Positions 44,502-53,116 are shown, counted from the stretch's first letter. The stretch is 64,000 nt of DNA from Lachnospiraceae bacterium (GCA_024684065.1 JAIKXO010000321.1:1-64000); one strand, 5' to 3'. Numbers and translations are program-made. The notes: generated from the sequence alone by a model not told the origin.

Positions 44502-44530
44502 TTGACATGGCGGATTAAAACAGGTATATT
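44502..44530 (+). promoter_or_regulatory. Promoter of the HU gene
   Basis: TTGACA (44502-44507), 17-base spacer, TATATT (44525-44530), near-consensus. The start near 44537 sits at a small AGCGC-AGAG-GCGCT hairpin. Confidence 0.85.
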
Positions 44531-44621
44531 CTATTAGCGCAGAGGCGCTTAGACCGCAAAACAGCTGTAAATAGCTTAACGCGGGGTAAGATTTTTGCTA
44601 AAAATACAGGAGGATTTTTAA

Positions 44622-44897
44622 ATGAACAAGACAGAGTTAGTAGCCGCTATGGCTGATCAGACTGGATTATCAAAGAAGGATTCAGAGAAGGCCCTCAAGG
44701 CTTTTACAGATGCAGTTACAAAGGAATTAAAGAAGGGCGGAAAGGTTCAGTTAGTTGGCTTCGGAACTTTCGAGGTTGTTAAGAGAGCGGCAAGAGAGGG
44801 AAGAAATCCCCAGACCGGAAGCGTTATGAAGATCAAGGCTTCAAAGGCTCCCAAGTTTAAGGCCGGCAAGGCATTAAAGGATGCAGTTAATAAGTAA
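44622..44897 (+). CDS. hup: HU family DNA-binding protein
   Basis: A 91-residue histone-like nucleoid protein. All hallmarks are present: MNKTELVAAMADQTGLSKKD, QLVGFGTFEV, RNPQTG in the DNA-binding arm and the basic end PKFKAGKALKDAV. AGGAGG precedes ATG 44622. It has its own strong promoter and terminator, which fits high expression. Confidence 0.97.
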   Translation: MNKTELVAAMADQTGLSKKDSEKALKAFTDAVTKELKKGGKVQLVGFGTFEVVKRAAREGRNPQTGSVMKIKASKAPKFKAGKALKDAVNK

Positions 44898-44917
44898 TCG
44901 ATATATTTGTTTTGCAG

Positions 44918-44949
44918 AGAGCGGAGGACTGTAGGGTTCTCCGCTCTTT
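44918..44949 (+). terminator. Terminator after the HU gene
   Basis: AGAGCGGAG (44918-44926) pairs perfectly with CTCCGCTCT (44939-44947), then TT, in a T-rich context. Confidence 0.8.
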
Positions 44950-44975
44950 CTGCTTGAGGGGTTTTCGGAGAACAG

Positions 44976-45151
44976 GTCTGAAAGCCTAAGACTTTCAAAT
45001 CTGATCGGCGGGTCAGATACGGGCCCGGATAAATCCGGTTCGTGCCTGACCCTGGAGGACAAAGTTTGAAAGTCGAAGACTTTCAAACTTGATTGGCGGG
45101 TCAGATACGAGCCCGGATAAATCCGGCTCGTGCCTGACCCTGGAGGACAAA
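44976..45151 (+). repeat. 88-bp tandem duplication with hairpins and ribosome site
   Basis: Two consecutive 88-base units (44976-45063 and 45064-45151) of high similarity. Each holds a GAAAG...CTTTC hairpin (perfect TTTGAAAGTC-GAA-GACTTTCAAA in the second), a long GGGTCAG...CTGACCC stem with inner CGAGCC/GGCTCG and GGAT/ATCC, and GGAGGACAAA at the end. In copy 2 this last part is the ribosome site of the S4-domain gene. Differences between units keep pairing through G-U. Confidence 0.9.
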
Positions 45152-45153
45152 AT

Positions 45154-45393
45154 ATGAGATTAGACAAATATCTTAAGGTGTCCCGTCTTATAAAGCGGCG
45201 TACGGTCGCAAACGAAGCCTGCGATGCAGGAAGGGTCAGCGTGAACGGACGCGTGGCTAAGGCCTCCCAGGAAATAAAGCCGGGGGACAGGATAGATATC
45301 CAGTTCGGAAATAAAGAGGTAAGCGTAGAGGTTACATCCGTTAAGGAGACGGTAAAGAAGGAAGAGGCCGCGGAGCTGTTTAAGTATCTTTAA
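45154..45393 (+). CDS. S4-domain RNA-binding protein (RqcP/YabO-like)
   Basis: A 79-residue protein that is essentially one S4 domain: MRLDKYLKVSRLIKRRTVA, ACDAGRVSVNGRVAKAS and KPGDRIDIQFG. It matches YabO/RqcP, which in B. subtilis binds 50S subunits with stalled peptidyl-tRNA and helps RqcH add alanine tails. ATG 45154 is chosen since GGAGGAC lies directly upstream, within the tandem repeat. It follows the HU gene, as in related genomes. Confidence 0.9.
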   Translation: MRLDKYLKVSRLIKRRTVANEACDAGRVSVNGRVAKASQEIKPGDRIDIQFGNKEVSVEVTSVKETVKKEEAAELFKYL

Positions 45394-45444
45394 GAGCTGA
45401 AGCCGGTTTATTATATCAGGGGTTTTTCCGTTTAAGTTTCTTCC

Positions 45445-45473
45445 TTGTTTACAGGTGATCATTATGTTAGAAT
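45445..45473 (+). promoter_or_regulatory. Promoter of the RmlD-like gene
   Basis: TTGTTT (45445-45450), 17-base spacer, TAGAAT (45468-45473). The start near 45480 gives a leader of about 165 bases. No riboswitch was recognised in it. Confidence 0.55.
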
Positions 45474-45644
45474 CATACCTGAATTAAAAAGGACGGAATT
45501 ATAAAGGGGCGGTCCGTAAGATCTGTTTTCTTATGCAGGATATAATTCAGGGTCAAAAATCCCTTTCAGACAGGGCCCCGGACTTCTGCGGAGAGTATAT
45601 AAGCTATATAAGGGTCAATCCCCTTTTCAATAGAGGAGAACAAA

Positions 45645-46511
45645 ATGGCAAAGGTGCTGGTGCTTGGAGCCAACGGGATGGCGGGGCATATCATCTATCT
45701 CATGCTTCGGGAAAAGGATCATAACGTAACAGGAGCGACGAGACAAAAGGGTGTCCTCGGGAACGATATTTTACTGGATGTTATGGATCAGGAACCTGTA
45801 AAGGATGCGATAGTAAAAGGCGGTTATGATTATGTGATCAACTGCGCGGGAACATTGAACCGGAACGTGGATTCCGATATGTATCATGGCATATATGTAA
45901 ACAGCGTTCTTCCGCATTTCCTTGCCATGCTGTGTGAAGAAAACGGCGCGAAGCTTGTACATATAAGCACGGACTGCGTTTTCCGCGGGAATCAGAACGG
46001 TTTTTATACGGAAAATTCAGAGAAAAACGCGATCTCGACCTATGGGATAAGCAAGTCCTTAGGAGAGGTAAAGGGCGATGATCTGTTTACCTTAAGAACT
46101 TCCCTTATTGGGCCGGAAATACGGGAGCAGGGAATAGGGCTCTTTAACTGGTTCATGAAAAATGACGTGGTGGACGGCTTCGCGAAGGTATACTGGACCG
46201 GGGTGACCACTATACAGCTTGCAAAGACAATTTCAGAGCTTATTGAAAAAGAGCCGAAGGGCGGGCTTTTTCATATAGTCAACAATGAGAAGATAAGCAA
46301 ATACGAGCTGTTGCGCCTGTTTAATGAAAGATTCAGGGGCGGGAAGGTGAAGATATACTCAAGCGATACCATAGAAAGTGATAAATCCCTTTATAATACC
46401 AGATCGTCAGACTGGATAAACATACCGGGTTATCGGGAGATGGTCGAAGAAATGTATGAGTGGATGCTTGACCACAGGGAATTATATACTAAATATCTGG
46501 AAAATATCTGA
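45645..46511 (+). CDS. SDR family sugar-nucleotide reductase (RmlD-like)
   Basis: A 288-residue short-chain dehydrogenase. The NAD(P) site is KVLVLGANGMAGHIIYLML; the catalytic serine/threonine lies near LVHISTDCVFRG and the Y-x3-K pair in TYGISKSLGE. This resembles dTDP-4-dehydrorhamnose reductase, but no other rml genes are in the window, so it may act on another sugar nucleotide. GAGGAG precedes ATG 45645. It is near the glycosyltransferase region and the PIG-L gene, consistent with surface glycan synthesis. Confidence 0.82.
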   Translation: MAKVLVLGANGMAGHIIYLMLREKDHNVTGATRQKGVLGNDILLDVMDQEPVKDAIVKGGYDYVINCAGTLNRNVDSDMYHGIYVNSVLPHFLAMLCEENGAKLVHISTDCVFRGNQNGFYTENSEKNAISTYGISKSLGEVKGDDLFTLRTSLIGPEIREQGIGLFNWFMKNDVVDGFAKVYWTGVTTIQLAKTISELIEKEPKGGLFHIVNNEKISKYELLRLFNERFRGGKVKIYSSDTIESDKSLYNTRSSDWINIPGYREMVEEMYEWMLDHRELYTKYLENI

Positions 46512-46620
46512 TCGTCAAGCCGCATGGGCAGGACGTTAAGCGTTTGTGGACAGGTGAAAAACGGCTGGATCCCGGAAGGCTTTTTCCCTGTCTGCACACA
46601 GGAAGCCTTAAAAATACGGG

Positions 46621-46657
46621 CAGACTTCTTAAAAACGTGAAATGAAAGTCTGTTTTT
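46621..46657 (+). terminator. Terminator after the RmlD-like gene
   Basis: CAGACTT (46621-46627) pairs with AAGTCTG (46646-46652), then TTTTT. The loop is 18 bases, so strength is moderate. Confidence 0.6.
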
Positions 46658-46727
46658 GCAGGATCATTTATACCGGCTAAAGAAAGGGTTATGCCGGGTT
46701 AAACAAAATCTCAAGGGAGGAAGAGGG

Positions 46728-47372
46728 ATGATAGAGAGGGCGTTGATGATAGGAGCGCATTATGACGATGTCGAGCTTGGATGCGGAGGGAGTGCATGCA
46801 GGCTGATAAGCGAGGGTAAAAAGGTATTTAAGATCACTCTGACCGACAATGATTTTACGGATAATAACGCAAATTACAGCATCCTAAGGAGCAAGACCGC
46901 GGAAAGCAGCAGAAAGATCTGCGATTTTATCGGTATGGAGGAGATAGATATACATCAGGCCGGCTACGGGAAGCTTTCCTACTCCGACGGTTCCCTTATG
47001 CACGAGCTTGAGGATCTTATTTTAAAGCGGGATATCGACACGGTGTTTATGCATATGAGCCATGACCTGCACCATGACCACGTTGCGGCTTATGAGATAT
47101 GTAAAACAGCTTCAAGGCACTGCAGGAATGTTTTTATGTACCAGAGCAACGGCTATATCAAGGACAGGACCTTTTCTCCGGCTTTCTTTATCGATATCAC
47201 GGAATTTGCGGACAAAAAGAGAAAAGCGCTTAAGATTTATGAGGACGATCAGAAGCAGCAGAATAACAACGGAAGGCTGTTCGATATCTCTTTAAAGCAG
47301 AACGAGGTATGGGGTTACGGAAACGGCTGTGGTTATGCCGAGGGGTTTGAGGTCTTAAAGGCGCTTTTCTGA
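46728..47372 (+). CDS. PIG-L family deacetylase
   Basis: A 214-residue zinc-dependent N-deacetylase of the LmbE/PIG-L type. The metal motif AHYDDVELGCGG starts near residue 10, and the second histidine pair is in HMSHDLHHDHVAAY. Substrates are N-acetylglucosaminyl compounds in this family. ATG 46728 has GGAGGA at 46716-46721; a start at 46656 would include that site. It lies between the RmlD-like gene and tRNA-Gly. Confidence 0.9.
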   Translation: MIERALMIGAHYDDVELGCGGSACRLISEGKKVFKITLTDNDFTDNNANYSILRSKTAESSRKICDFIGMEEIDIHQAGYGKLSYSDGSLMHELEDLILKRDIDTVFMHMSHDLHHDHVAAYEICKTASRHCRNVFMYQSNGYIKDRTFSPAFFIDITEFADKKRKALKIYEDDQKQQNNNGRLFDISLKQNEVWGYGNGCGYAEGFEVLKALF

Positions 47373-47485
47373 CGAAAAACCGGGTGCCGGCTTTGCGGGG
47401 AAGCTTAGAAGGCTTGCTTTCAGGCCGGTTCCGGGGTTTTACCGGTGTCAAAAACTATATGTACCGGTTCAAAAATATTTTCATG

Positions 47486-47514
47486 TTGACAAGGCAGGGT
47501 TTATTTGGTAACAT
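47486..47514 (+). promoter_or_regulatory. Promoter of tRNA-Gly
   Basis: TTGACA (47486-47491), 17-base spacer, TAACAT (47509-47514). Predicted start near 47521, 23 bases before the mature 5' end. Confidence 0.85.
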
Positions 47515-47543
47515 TCTCTTTGTCGAAAAAAGAATAGATGTTT

Positions 47544-47616
47544 GCGATAGTGGTACAGTTGGTAGTACGTCGCCTTGCCAAGGCGAAGATCGCGGGTTCG
47601 AGTCCCGTCTATCGCT
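47544..47616 (+). tRNA. tRNA-Gly (anticodon GCC)
   Basis: A complete 73-base cloverleaf: acceptor stem GCGATAG/CTATCGC with discriminator T, D stem GTAC/GTAC, anticodon stem TCGCC/GGCGA with loop TTGCCAA (anticodon GCC), a five-base variable loop, and T stem GCGGG/CCCGT with loop TTCGAGT. The 3' CCA is not encoded. Reads GGC and GGU glycine codons. Confidence 0.97.
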
Positions 47617-47629
47617 CGGTCGAATGATG

Positions 47630-47663
47630 TCGGAAGCTTTTTAATAAAGCTTCCGATTTTTTT
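47630..47663 (+). terminator. Terminator after tRNA-Gly
   Basis: TCGGAAGCTTT (47630-47640) pairs with AAAGCTTCCGA (47646-47656), loop TTAAT, then seven T. Confidence 0.95.
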
Positions 47664-47733
47664 CCATAGACTGACAGGGCAGCAGGCTTTGAGCGGACAG
47701 CCGCTCATAAATTCAGAAGATGAGCATATTGCA

Positions 47734-47762
47734 TTGAAATTGCCTTTTACGGATGGTAAAAT
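47734..47762 (+). promoter_or_regulatory. Promoter of the suf operon
   Basis: TTGAAA (47734-47739), 17-base spacer, TAAAAT (47757-47762). The start near 47769 leaves a leader of about 150 bases before sufC. Confidence 0.65.
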
Positions 47763-47863
47763 CATTTTAAATGTATTAAAGCCTGCCTGAGTAATGAGTT
47801 ATGGTGTTTTTGGGGATTCAGGCGATAAAGGCGGGACAGGTTACGGAAAGCATCGGGGAGACG

Positions 47864-47882
47864 CCGGTTTGACCGGTTTTTT
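47864..47882 (+). promoter_or_regulatory. Short hairpin plus T-run in suf leader
   Basis: CCGGT (47864-47868) and ACCGG (47872-47876) with a short loop, followed by six T, 36 bases before sufC. It looks like a weak intrinsic terminator and could attenuate the operon, but a five-bp stem is marginal. Confidence 0.4.
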
Positions 47883-47917
47883 CCTTAACGTGACCGGAGT
47901 AAACAGGAGGATAAGTT

Positions 47918-48658
47918 ATGGCGCTTCTTGAAATCAGGGATTTATGCGTAAATGTCGAGGATAATGAAATCCTTAAGGATATAAACCTGAGCATCGGAAA
48001 GGGAGAGACCCACGTTTTAATGGGCCCGAACGGTGCCGGAAAGTCAACTCTCGGCAATGCGCTTATGGGAAATCCCCTGTATACAATAACAAAAGGAAAG
48101 ATATTCTTTAACGGACTCGATATCAGGGACGATACCGCGGATAAACGGGCGAAGGCAGGGATGTTCATGTCATTTCAGAACCCCCTTGAGGTGCCCGGGA
48201 TCAGTCTCTCTTCCTTTATAAGGAATGCGATAATCGAGCAGACCGGACAGAAAATAAAGCTGACCGAGTTCAGGCGGAATCTTTCGGAAAACATGGAGCT
48301 TCTGCATTTTGACAGCTCATATAAGGACAGGGATCTGAATGTGGGATTCTCCGGAGGGGAGAAGAAAAAAGCCGAGATCCTGCAGCTGTTAATGCTAAAG
48401 CCCAAATTCGCGATCTTAGACGAGACCGATTCGGGTCTTGACGTTGACGCGGTTAGAACGGTTTCCGAAGGGATAAGAGAATATCAGAAGCAGAAGGACG
48501 GGGCTCTTCTTATAATCACACATTCCACGAAGATCCTGGAATCCCTGAATGTAGACCGTACCCATATCCTTGTTAAAGGCAGGATAGTAAAGAGCGGGGA
48601 CGGAGATCTTGTAAGGGAAATAAACGAAAACGGATTTGAGCGGTATCTGGAGGCCTGA
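47918..48658 (+). CDS. sufC: Fe-S cluster assembly ATPase SufC
   Basis: A 246-residue ABC-type ATPase of the SufBCD complex. Walker A is GPNGAGKSTL, the ABC signature LNVGFSGGEKKKAEI, and Walker B FAILDETDSGLD. The protein couples ATP use to iron-sulfur cluster building on SufB/SufD. AGGAGG precedes ATG 47918. It starts the operon sufC-sufB-sufD-sufS-sufU. Confidence 0.97.
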   Translation: MALLEIRDLCVNVEDNEILKDINLSIGKGETHVLMGPNGAGKSTLGNALMGNPLYTITKGKIFFNGLDIRDDTADKRAKAGMFMSFQNPLEVPGISLSSFIRNAIIEQTGQKIKLTEFRRNLSENMELLHFDSSYKDRDLNVGFSGGEKKKAEILQLLMLKPKFAILDETDSGLDVDAVRTVSEGIREYQKQKDGALLIITHSTKILESLNVDRTHILVKGRIVKSGDGDLVREINENGFERYLEA

Positions 48659-48662
48659 ATCT

Positions 48663-50072
48663 ATGGAAAAGGAAAGAACGAACGTAGAAGAGCTTGACAG
48701 AAGCTTTTATGATTTCCGCTATGAGGAGAAGGATTTTTACAGGGTAAAGGAAGGCCTTACGGAGGATATTGTTCTCCAGATATCAAAGGAGAAGCACGAT
48801 CCTTCATGGATGCGGGAATTCAGGCTTAAGTCGCTTAAAATATATAACGAGCTTGAGGTTCCCGACTGGGGTCCGGATATAAGCGGGCTGAATATCGATG
48901 ATATCGTTACCTATGTGCGTCCCAATACGAATATGAAGGGTAGCTGGGAGGAGGTTCCGGACGATATCAAAAATACCTTTGAGAGGCTGGGGATCCCGAA
49001 GGCGGAGAGGGAGAGCCTTGCCGGTGTCGGTGCCCAGTACGACAGTGAGCTGGTTTATCATAACGTTAAGGATGAGGTGAGTAACCTCGGGGTTGTATAC
49101 ACTGATATGGAAAGTGCCCTGACCGGAGAATACGAGCAGATGGTTAAGGATCACTTCATGAAGCTTGTGCCCCCGACTGACCATAAGTTTGCAGCGCTCC
49201 ACGGGGCTGTATGGTCGGGAGGTTCCTTTGTCTATGTCCCCGAAGGCGTTAAGGTGGATATACCGCTTCAGTCGTATTTCAGACTGAACGCTGCAGGGGC
49301 CGGCCAGTTTGAGCATACTCTAATAATCGTTTCCGAAGGGGCGGATCTCCATTTCATAGAGGGATGCTCGGCACCCAAGTATAATGTGGCAAATCTCCAT
49401 GCGGGATGCGTTGAGCTTTTTATAGGAAAGAATGCGAGGCTTCGGTATTCGACGATAGAAAACTGGTCGAAGAATATGTACAACTTAAATACCAAGAGAG
49501 CCATCTGCGAGGAAGGCGGAGTGATCGAATGGGTTTCCGGGTCCTTCGGCTCTCATATTTCCTATCTTTATCCCTCGAGCATCCTTAAGGGCAATGGTTC
49601 ACATGCAGAGTTTACGGGGATCACATTTGCGGGCAACGGCCAGAATCTTGACACCGGGGCGAAAATGGTTCATATAGGGGAGAGGACTTCTTCCTTTATA
49701 AATACAAAATCTATTTCCAAAGCCGGAGGAATAAGCACATACAGAAGCTCGGTGACGGTCATGCCGACGGCCGTTGATTCAAAGGCTTCGGTTTCCTGCG
49801 CCTCTTTGATGCTTGACGATATTTCGCGCTCGGATACGGTACCCGCTATGGATATAAGGACTGACAGGGCGGATATCGGGCATGAGGCAAAGATCGGCAG
49901 GATAAGCGATGACGCGGTTTTCTACCTCATGAGCAGGGGGATTTCTGAGGAGGACGCCAAGGCAATGATAGTCAGCGGATTTGCGGACCCTGTCTCCAAG
50001 GAGCTTCCGCTTGAATACGCCGTGGAGATGAATAACCTGATACAGCTTGAAATGAAGGGGGCGATCGGCTGA
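48663..50072 (+). CDS. sufB: Fe-S cluster assembly scaffold SufB
   Basis: A 469-residue scaffold protein. Characteristic stretches: AALHGAVWSGGSFVYVPEGVKV, FIEGCSAPKYNVANLHAGCVELFI and SRSDTVPAMDIRTDRADIGHEAKIGRI, with the family's conserved cysteines. ATG 48663 is chosen as GGAGG at 48648-48652 lies upstream, within the end of sufC; a frame from 48636 would give an unlikely extension. Four bases separate it from sufC. Confidence 0.96.
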   Translation: MEKERTNVEELDRSFYDFRYEEKDFYRVKEGLTEDIVLQISKEKHDPSWMREFRLKSLKIYNELEVPDWGPDISGLNIDDIVTYVRPNTNMKGSWEEVPDDIKNTFERLGIPKAERESLAGVGAQYDSELVYHNVKDEVSNLGVVYTDMESALTGEYEQMVKDHFMKLVPPTDHKFAALHGAVWSGGSFVYVPEGVKVDIPLQSYFRLNAAGAGQFEHTLIIVSEGADLHFIEGCSAPKYNVANLHAGCVELFIGKNARLRYSTIENWSKNMYNLNTKRAICEEGGVIEWVSGSFGSHISYLYPSSILKGNGSHAEFTGITFAGNGQNLDTGAKMVHIGERTSSFINTKSISKAGGISTYRSSVTVMPTAVDSKASVSCASLMLDDISRSDTVPAMDIRTDRADIGHEAKIGRISDDAVFYLMSRGISEEDAKAMIVSGFADPVSKELPLEYAVEMNNLIQLEMKGAIG

Positions 50073-51226
50073 TGAATACTAAGGAACTGGATATTAAACT
50101 GAATAAGCTGCCGACCCTTACCTGGAATTACCTGGGGCTTAACGAGGTCTCATTTAATGAAAATATTGACCTTAACGGGAGAGGAGAATGTATTATCCAC
50201 AATATTCCCGCGGGGGTCGTTATCGGAAGCGAGGGCTGCGTTGCCTGCATGCGGGGCAAGGAGGCGGTTAAGTCCATTTCGGGAGCCTTTCCCCAGAATA
50301 TTGAAAGGTCTGTATTTGACGACATGAAGACCGGGATGGGAAAGGAAACCGGAGATTTTTTCACCTTAAACTGCAATGAGGCTCTTTCGATCCGCGCGAT
50401 GTGCGGGGCGGCGGCCGACAAGCCTTTAAAGCTTAATTACAGGCTCGGAAATGAAGACGGATATGTTGTAAGACAGAAGATCACGGCGGAAGCAGGAAGC
50501 GTCCTTACCGTGATAATGGATTATTCCGGCGGAAGAGAGGACAAAGGTTTCTTCGGAGTACAGACCAGGATATATGCCGCCGAAGGATCTGTCGTGAATG
50601 TGATAAAGCTTGAGCTTTTGGGCCAGAATTATACCCATTTTGAGGATATCGGAGGGGTTGTTTCGGATAACGCGCAGATAAACGTCATTCAGATGATAAT
50701 GGGCGGCGGCAGGAACTACGCCGGCCTTAATATAGAGCTTAGCGGGTATAAGAGTTCATTTAACGGAAATGTAGGGTATCTGTGCTTAAATGACCAGAAG
50801 CTTGATATGAATTATTATATAGGGCATTCGGGAAGAAGGTCAAACAGCGCTCTTAAGGTTGTCGGGGCATTGAGAGACAGGGCTTCCAAGAATTTCAGAG
50901 GCACCATAGATTTAAAGCATGGAGCAAAGGGAGCGTGCGGCGACGAGCAGGAGGAGACCCTTCTTTTATCTAAGGATGTTAAAAACAAAACCCTGCCGAT
51001 AATACTCTGCGACGAGGATGACGTAGAGGGTACGCATGGAGCTTCCATCGGAAGACTTTCCGCGGATACGCTGTTCTACATGCAGAGCAGGGGAATAGGC
51101 GAGAAGGAAGCGGAGCTTCTTATGACTAAGGCCAAGCTTAATACCGTAAGAAACCTTATAAAGGATGAAAGCTCGATAGGCATGCTTCAGCATTATATGG
51201 AGGAGGCGTTTGACAATGGGCGTTAA
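50072..51226 (+). CDS. sufD: Fe-S cluster assembly protein SufD
   Basis: A 384-residue partner of SufB, with which it shares the C-terminal fold: VVGALRDRASKNFRGTIDL, NKTLPIILCDEDDVEGTHGASIG and FYMQSRGIGEKEAELLMTKA. The ATG overlaps the sufB stop by one base, and its own end overlaps sufS by 11 bases, so it is tightly coupled in the operon. Confidence 0.94.
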   Translation: MNTKELDIKLNKLPTLTWNYLGLNEVSFNENIDLNGRGECIIHNIPAGVVIGSEGCVACMRGKEAVKSISGAFPQNIERSVFDDMKTGMGKETGDFFTLNCNEALSIRAMCGAAADKPLKLNYRLGNEDGYVVRQKITAEAGSVLTVIMDYSGGREDKGFFGVQTRIYAAEGSVVNVIKLELLGQNYTHFEDIGGVVSDNAQINVIQMIMGGGRNYAGLNIELSGYKSSFNGNVGYLCLNDQKLDMNYYIGHSGRRSNSALKVVGALRDRASKNFRGTIDLKHGAKGACGDEQEETLLLSKDVKNKTLPIILCDEDDVEGTHGASIGRLSADTLFYMQSRGIGEKEAELLMTKAKLNTVRNLIKDESSIGMLQHYMEEAFDNGR

Positions 51227-52430
51227 TCCGTACAGAAATGACTTTCCGGTGTTCAGGTCGGGAAAATATAAGTATTTAGACAGCGCTGCGACCGCTCAGA
51301 GGCCGGATTGTGTAATAGAGGCCGAAAAGCAGTTCTATGAGACCATGAACGCGAATCCCTTAAGAGGGCTGTATGAGCTTTCGATAAATGCGACGGAAGC
51401 TTATGAGGAGGCGAGGAAGGCCTGTGCTTCACTTATCGGCGCAACGCCTTCGGAGATCATTTTTGTGAGGAATGCCACTGAGGCGCTGAATCTTGTGGCA
51501 TACAGCTACGGCCTGAATTTTCTTAAAGAGGGGGATGAGATCGTTACTACGGTAATGGAGCATCATTCCAATATGCTGCCCTGGAGGATGGTCGCGGAAA
51601 AGACCGGGGCGGTGCTTAGATATCTTGAGCCTGAGCCGGACGGGAGCTTTACCGATGAGGAGCTTGGTTCAAAGATAACTGAAAAGACCAGGCTCGTAGC
51701 GCTCGGGCACATCTCAAACGTCCTGGGCTGCGAGAACCCTGTAAATAAGATATCGGAGCTTGCGCACAGATACGGAGCTGTTACGGTCGTGGATGCGGCT
51801 CAGTCGGTTCCTCATATCAGGGTAGATGTAAATGAGCTTTCCGCCGACTTTCTGGCCTTCTCGGGACATAAGCTCATGGGACCTTTCGGGATAGGGGTCT
51901 TATACGGAAAAAAGGAGCTCCTTGAAAAGATGCCGCCGTTTTTTAGAGGTGGAGAGATGATAGAATCGGTGACCCTTAAGGGAGAGACCTGGGCGGAGCT
52001 TCCGCATAAATTCGAGGCGGGCACGGTAAATGCCGCCGGAGCATGGGGCCTTAAAGCGGCGATAGAATATCTTAACTCCGTGGGATATGATAATATTAAA
52101 AAGACTGAGGACGCTCTTACCGTAAGGCTTATGGAGGGCTTTAAGAAATATCCGTATGTCCGTATACAGGGCTCCGAGGATCCTTACCGGCATAACGGCA
52201 TAGTCTCTTTTACGGTTGACGGGGTCCATCCGCATGATATTTCGAGTATACTGGACGGCTATGGAATAAATGTAAGGGCAGGACATCACTGTGCCGAGCC
52301 GCTTATGCATTATCTTAACGTGCAGTCAACTGCCAGAGCGAGCCTTTATCTCTATAATAATGAAGAAGATGTTGACGCTCTTCTGGATGCGATCCCGGAA
52401 ATAAGAAAGATGTTGGGATATCAGACTTAA
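51216..52430 (+). CDS. sufS: Cysteine desulfurase SufS
   Basis: A 404-residue PLP enzyme that takes sulfur from cysteine for cluster assembly (group II desulfurase). Seen: YLDSAATAQRPDCVIEAE, TTVMEHHSNMLPW, the PLP lysine in FSGHKLMGPFGIG and the catalytic cysteine in VRAGHHCAEPLM. ATG 51216 follows AGGAGG at 51201-51206. It overlaps sufD by 11 bases and precedes sufU. Confidence 0.97.
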   Translation: MGVNPYRNDFPVFRSGKYKYLDSAATAQRPDCVIEAEKQFYETMNANPLRGLYELSINATEAYEEARKACASLIGATPSEIIFVRNATEALNLVAYSYGLNFLKEGDEIVTTVMEHHSNMLPWRMVAEKTGAVLRYLEPEPDGSFTDEELGSKITEKTRLVALGHISNVLGCENPVNKISELAHRYGAVTVVDAAQSVPHIRVDVNELSADFLAFSGHKLMGPFGIGVLYGKKELLEKMPPFFRGGEMIESVTLKGETWAELPHKFEAGTVNAAGAWGLKAAIEYLNSVGYDNIKKTEDALTVRLMEGFKKYPYVRIQGSEDPYRHNGIVSFTVDGVHPHDISSILDGYGINVRAGHHCAEPLMHYLNVQSTARASLYLYNNEEDVDALLDAIPEIRKMLGYQT

Positions 52431-52482
52431 GAGTGGTTAGATTTGCGATGTTTTCCATATCATCGCCGGAAGGGAACAGATA

Positions 52483-52905
52483 ATGGGATTTAATTCTATC
52501 TACGGAGAAATATTGAACGAGCATAATTTAAGGCCTCTTCACAGAGGTGTCATTGCCGACCCTACTATCACTCTGGACGGAAAGAACCCGTCCTGCGGAG
52601 ATGAGATCACGATCCAGCTCAAGGTGAATGATGAGGGGATAATCGAGGACGGCTGCTTTATCGGGACCGGCTGCGCCATATCCCAGGCCTCAGTCGATAT
52701 GATGCTTGATCTTATAATAGGTGAGAAGAAGGAGAGGGCTCTTGAGCTCTATGAGATCTTTATGGGAATGATCAAGGGCGAGGCTACCGAAGAGCAGATC
52801 GAGGAGCTTGAGGATGCGATGGTGCTCAAGGACATTTCCCACATGCCTGCCAGGGTGAAGTGTGCGGTACTTGGCTGGCGTACCATGGAGGAAATGATAA
52901 AGTAA
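52483..52905 (+). CDS. sufU: Sulfur acceptor protein SufU
   Basis: A 140-residue IscU-like protein that takes sulfur from SufS in Gram-positives. The three conserved cysteines lie in NPSCGDEI, GTGCAIS and VKCAVLGW; the first has the nearby Asp. It lies 52 bases after sufS with AAGGGA before the ATG. Last gene of sufCBDSU. The order differs from sufCDSUB in B. subtilis. Confidence 0.95.
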   Translation: MGFNSIYGEILNEHNLRPLHRGVIADPTITLDGKNPSCGDEITIQLKVNDEGIIEDGCFIGTGCAISQASVDMMLDLIIGEKKERALELYEIFMGMIKGEATEEQIEELEDAMVLKDISHMPARVKCAVLGWRTMEEMIK

Positions 52906-52996
52906 TATTAAAATTAGTAAATATAAAATTACAATCGCTGATGTGCTGTGTTTTGCTGATATTACCGGATGTTTTATGCTTTTCACAAAACCGGTC

Positions 52997-53053
52997 ATAA
53001 GAGTCGCCCGGCAAATGAGAGGTTTTTACCTGTTCATCTGCCAGGCGACTTAT
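52997..53053. other. Long imperfect hairpin in the sufU-ATPase gap
   Basis: The 327-base gap after sufU holds ATAAG-AG-TCGCCCGGCAAATGA (from 52997) pairing with TCATCTGCCAGGCGACTTAT (to 53053), with an inner AGGT-TTTT-ACCT. It is a near-continuous stem with one bulge. No T-run follows on plus, so it is not a classical terminator on that strand. The rest of the gap is AT-rich with the promoter at 53087. Confidence 0.6.
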
Positions 53054-53086
53054 AGCATAAAAAGAAATATATTTCAGTAAGAATAA

Positions 53087-53116
53087 TTGACAGAATATAC
53101 CGGGTGACAGTATAAT
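53087..53116 (+). promoter_or_regulatory. Promoter of the AAA ATPase gene
   Basis: TTGACA (53087-53092), 18-base spacer, TATAAT (53111-53116): both hexamers perfect. Predicted start near 53123, 110 bases before the gene. Confidence 0.8.

Noticed and set aside
47575..47790. Plus-strand frame of 71 codons overlapping tRNA-Gly
   Set aside because: It starts inside the tRNA and runs through its terminator; not a plausible gene.
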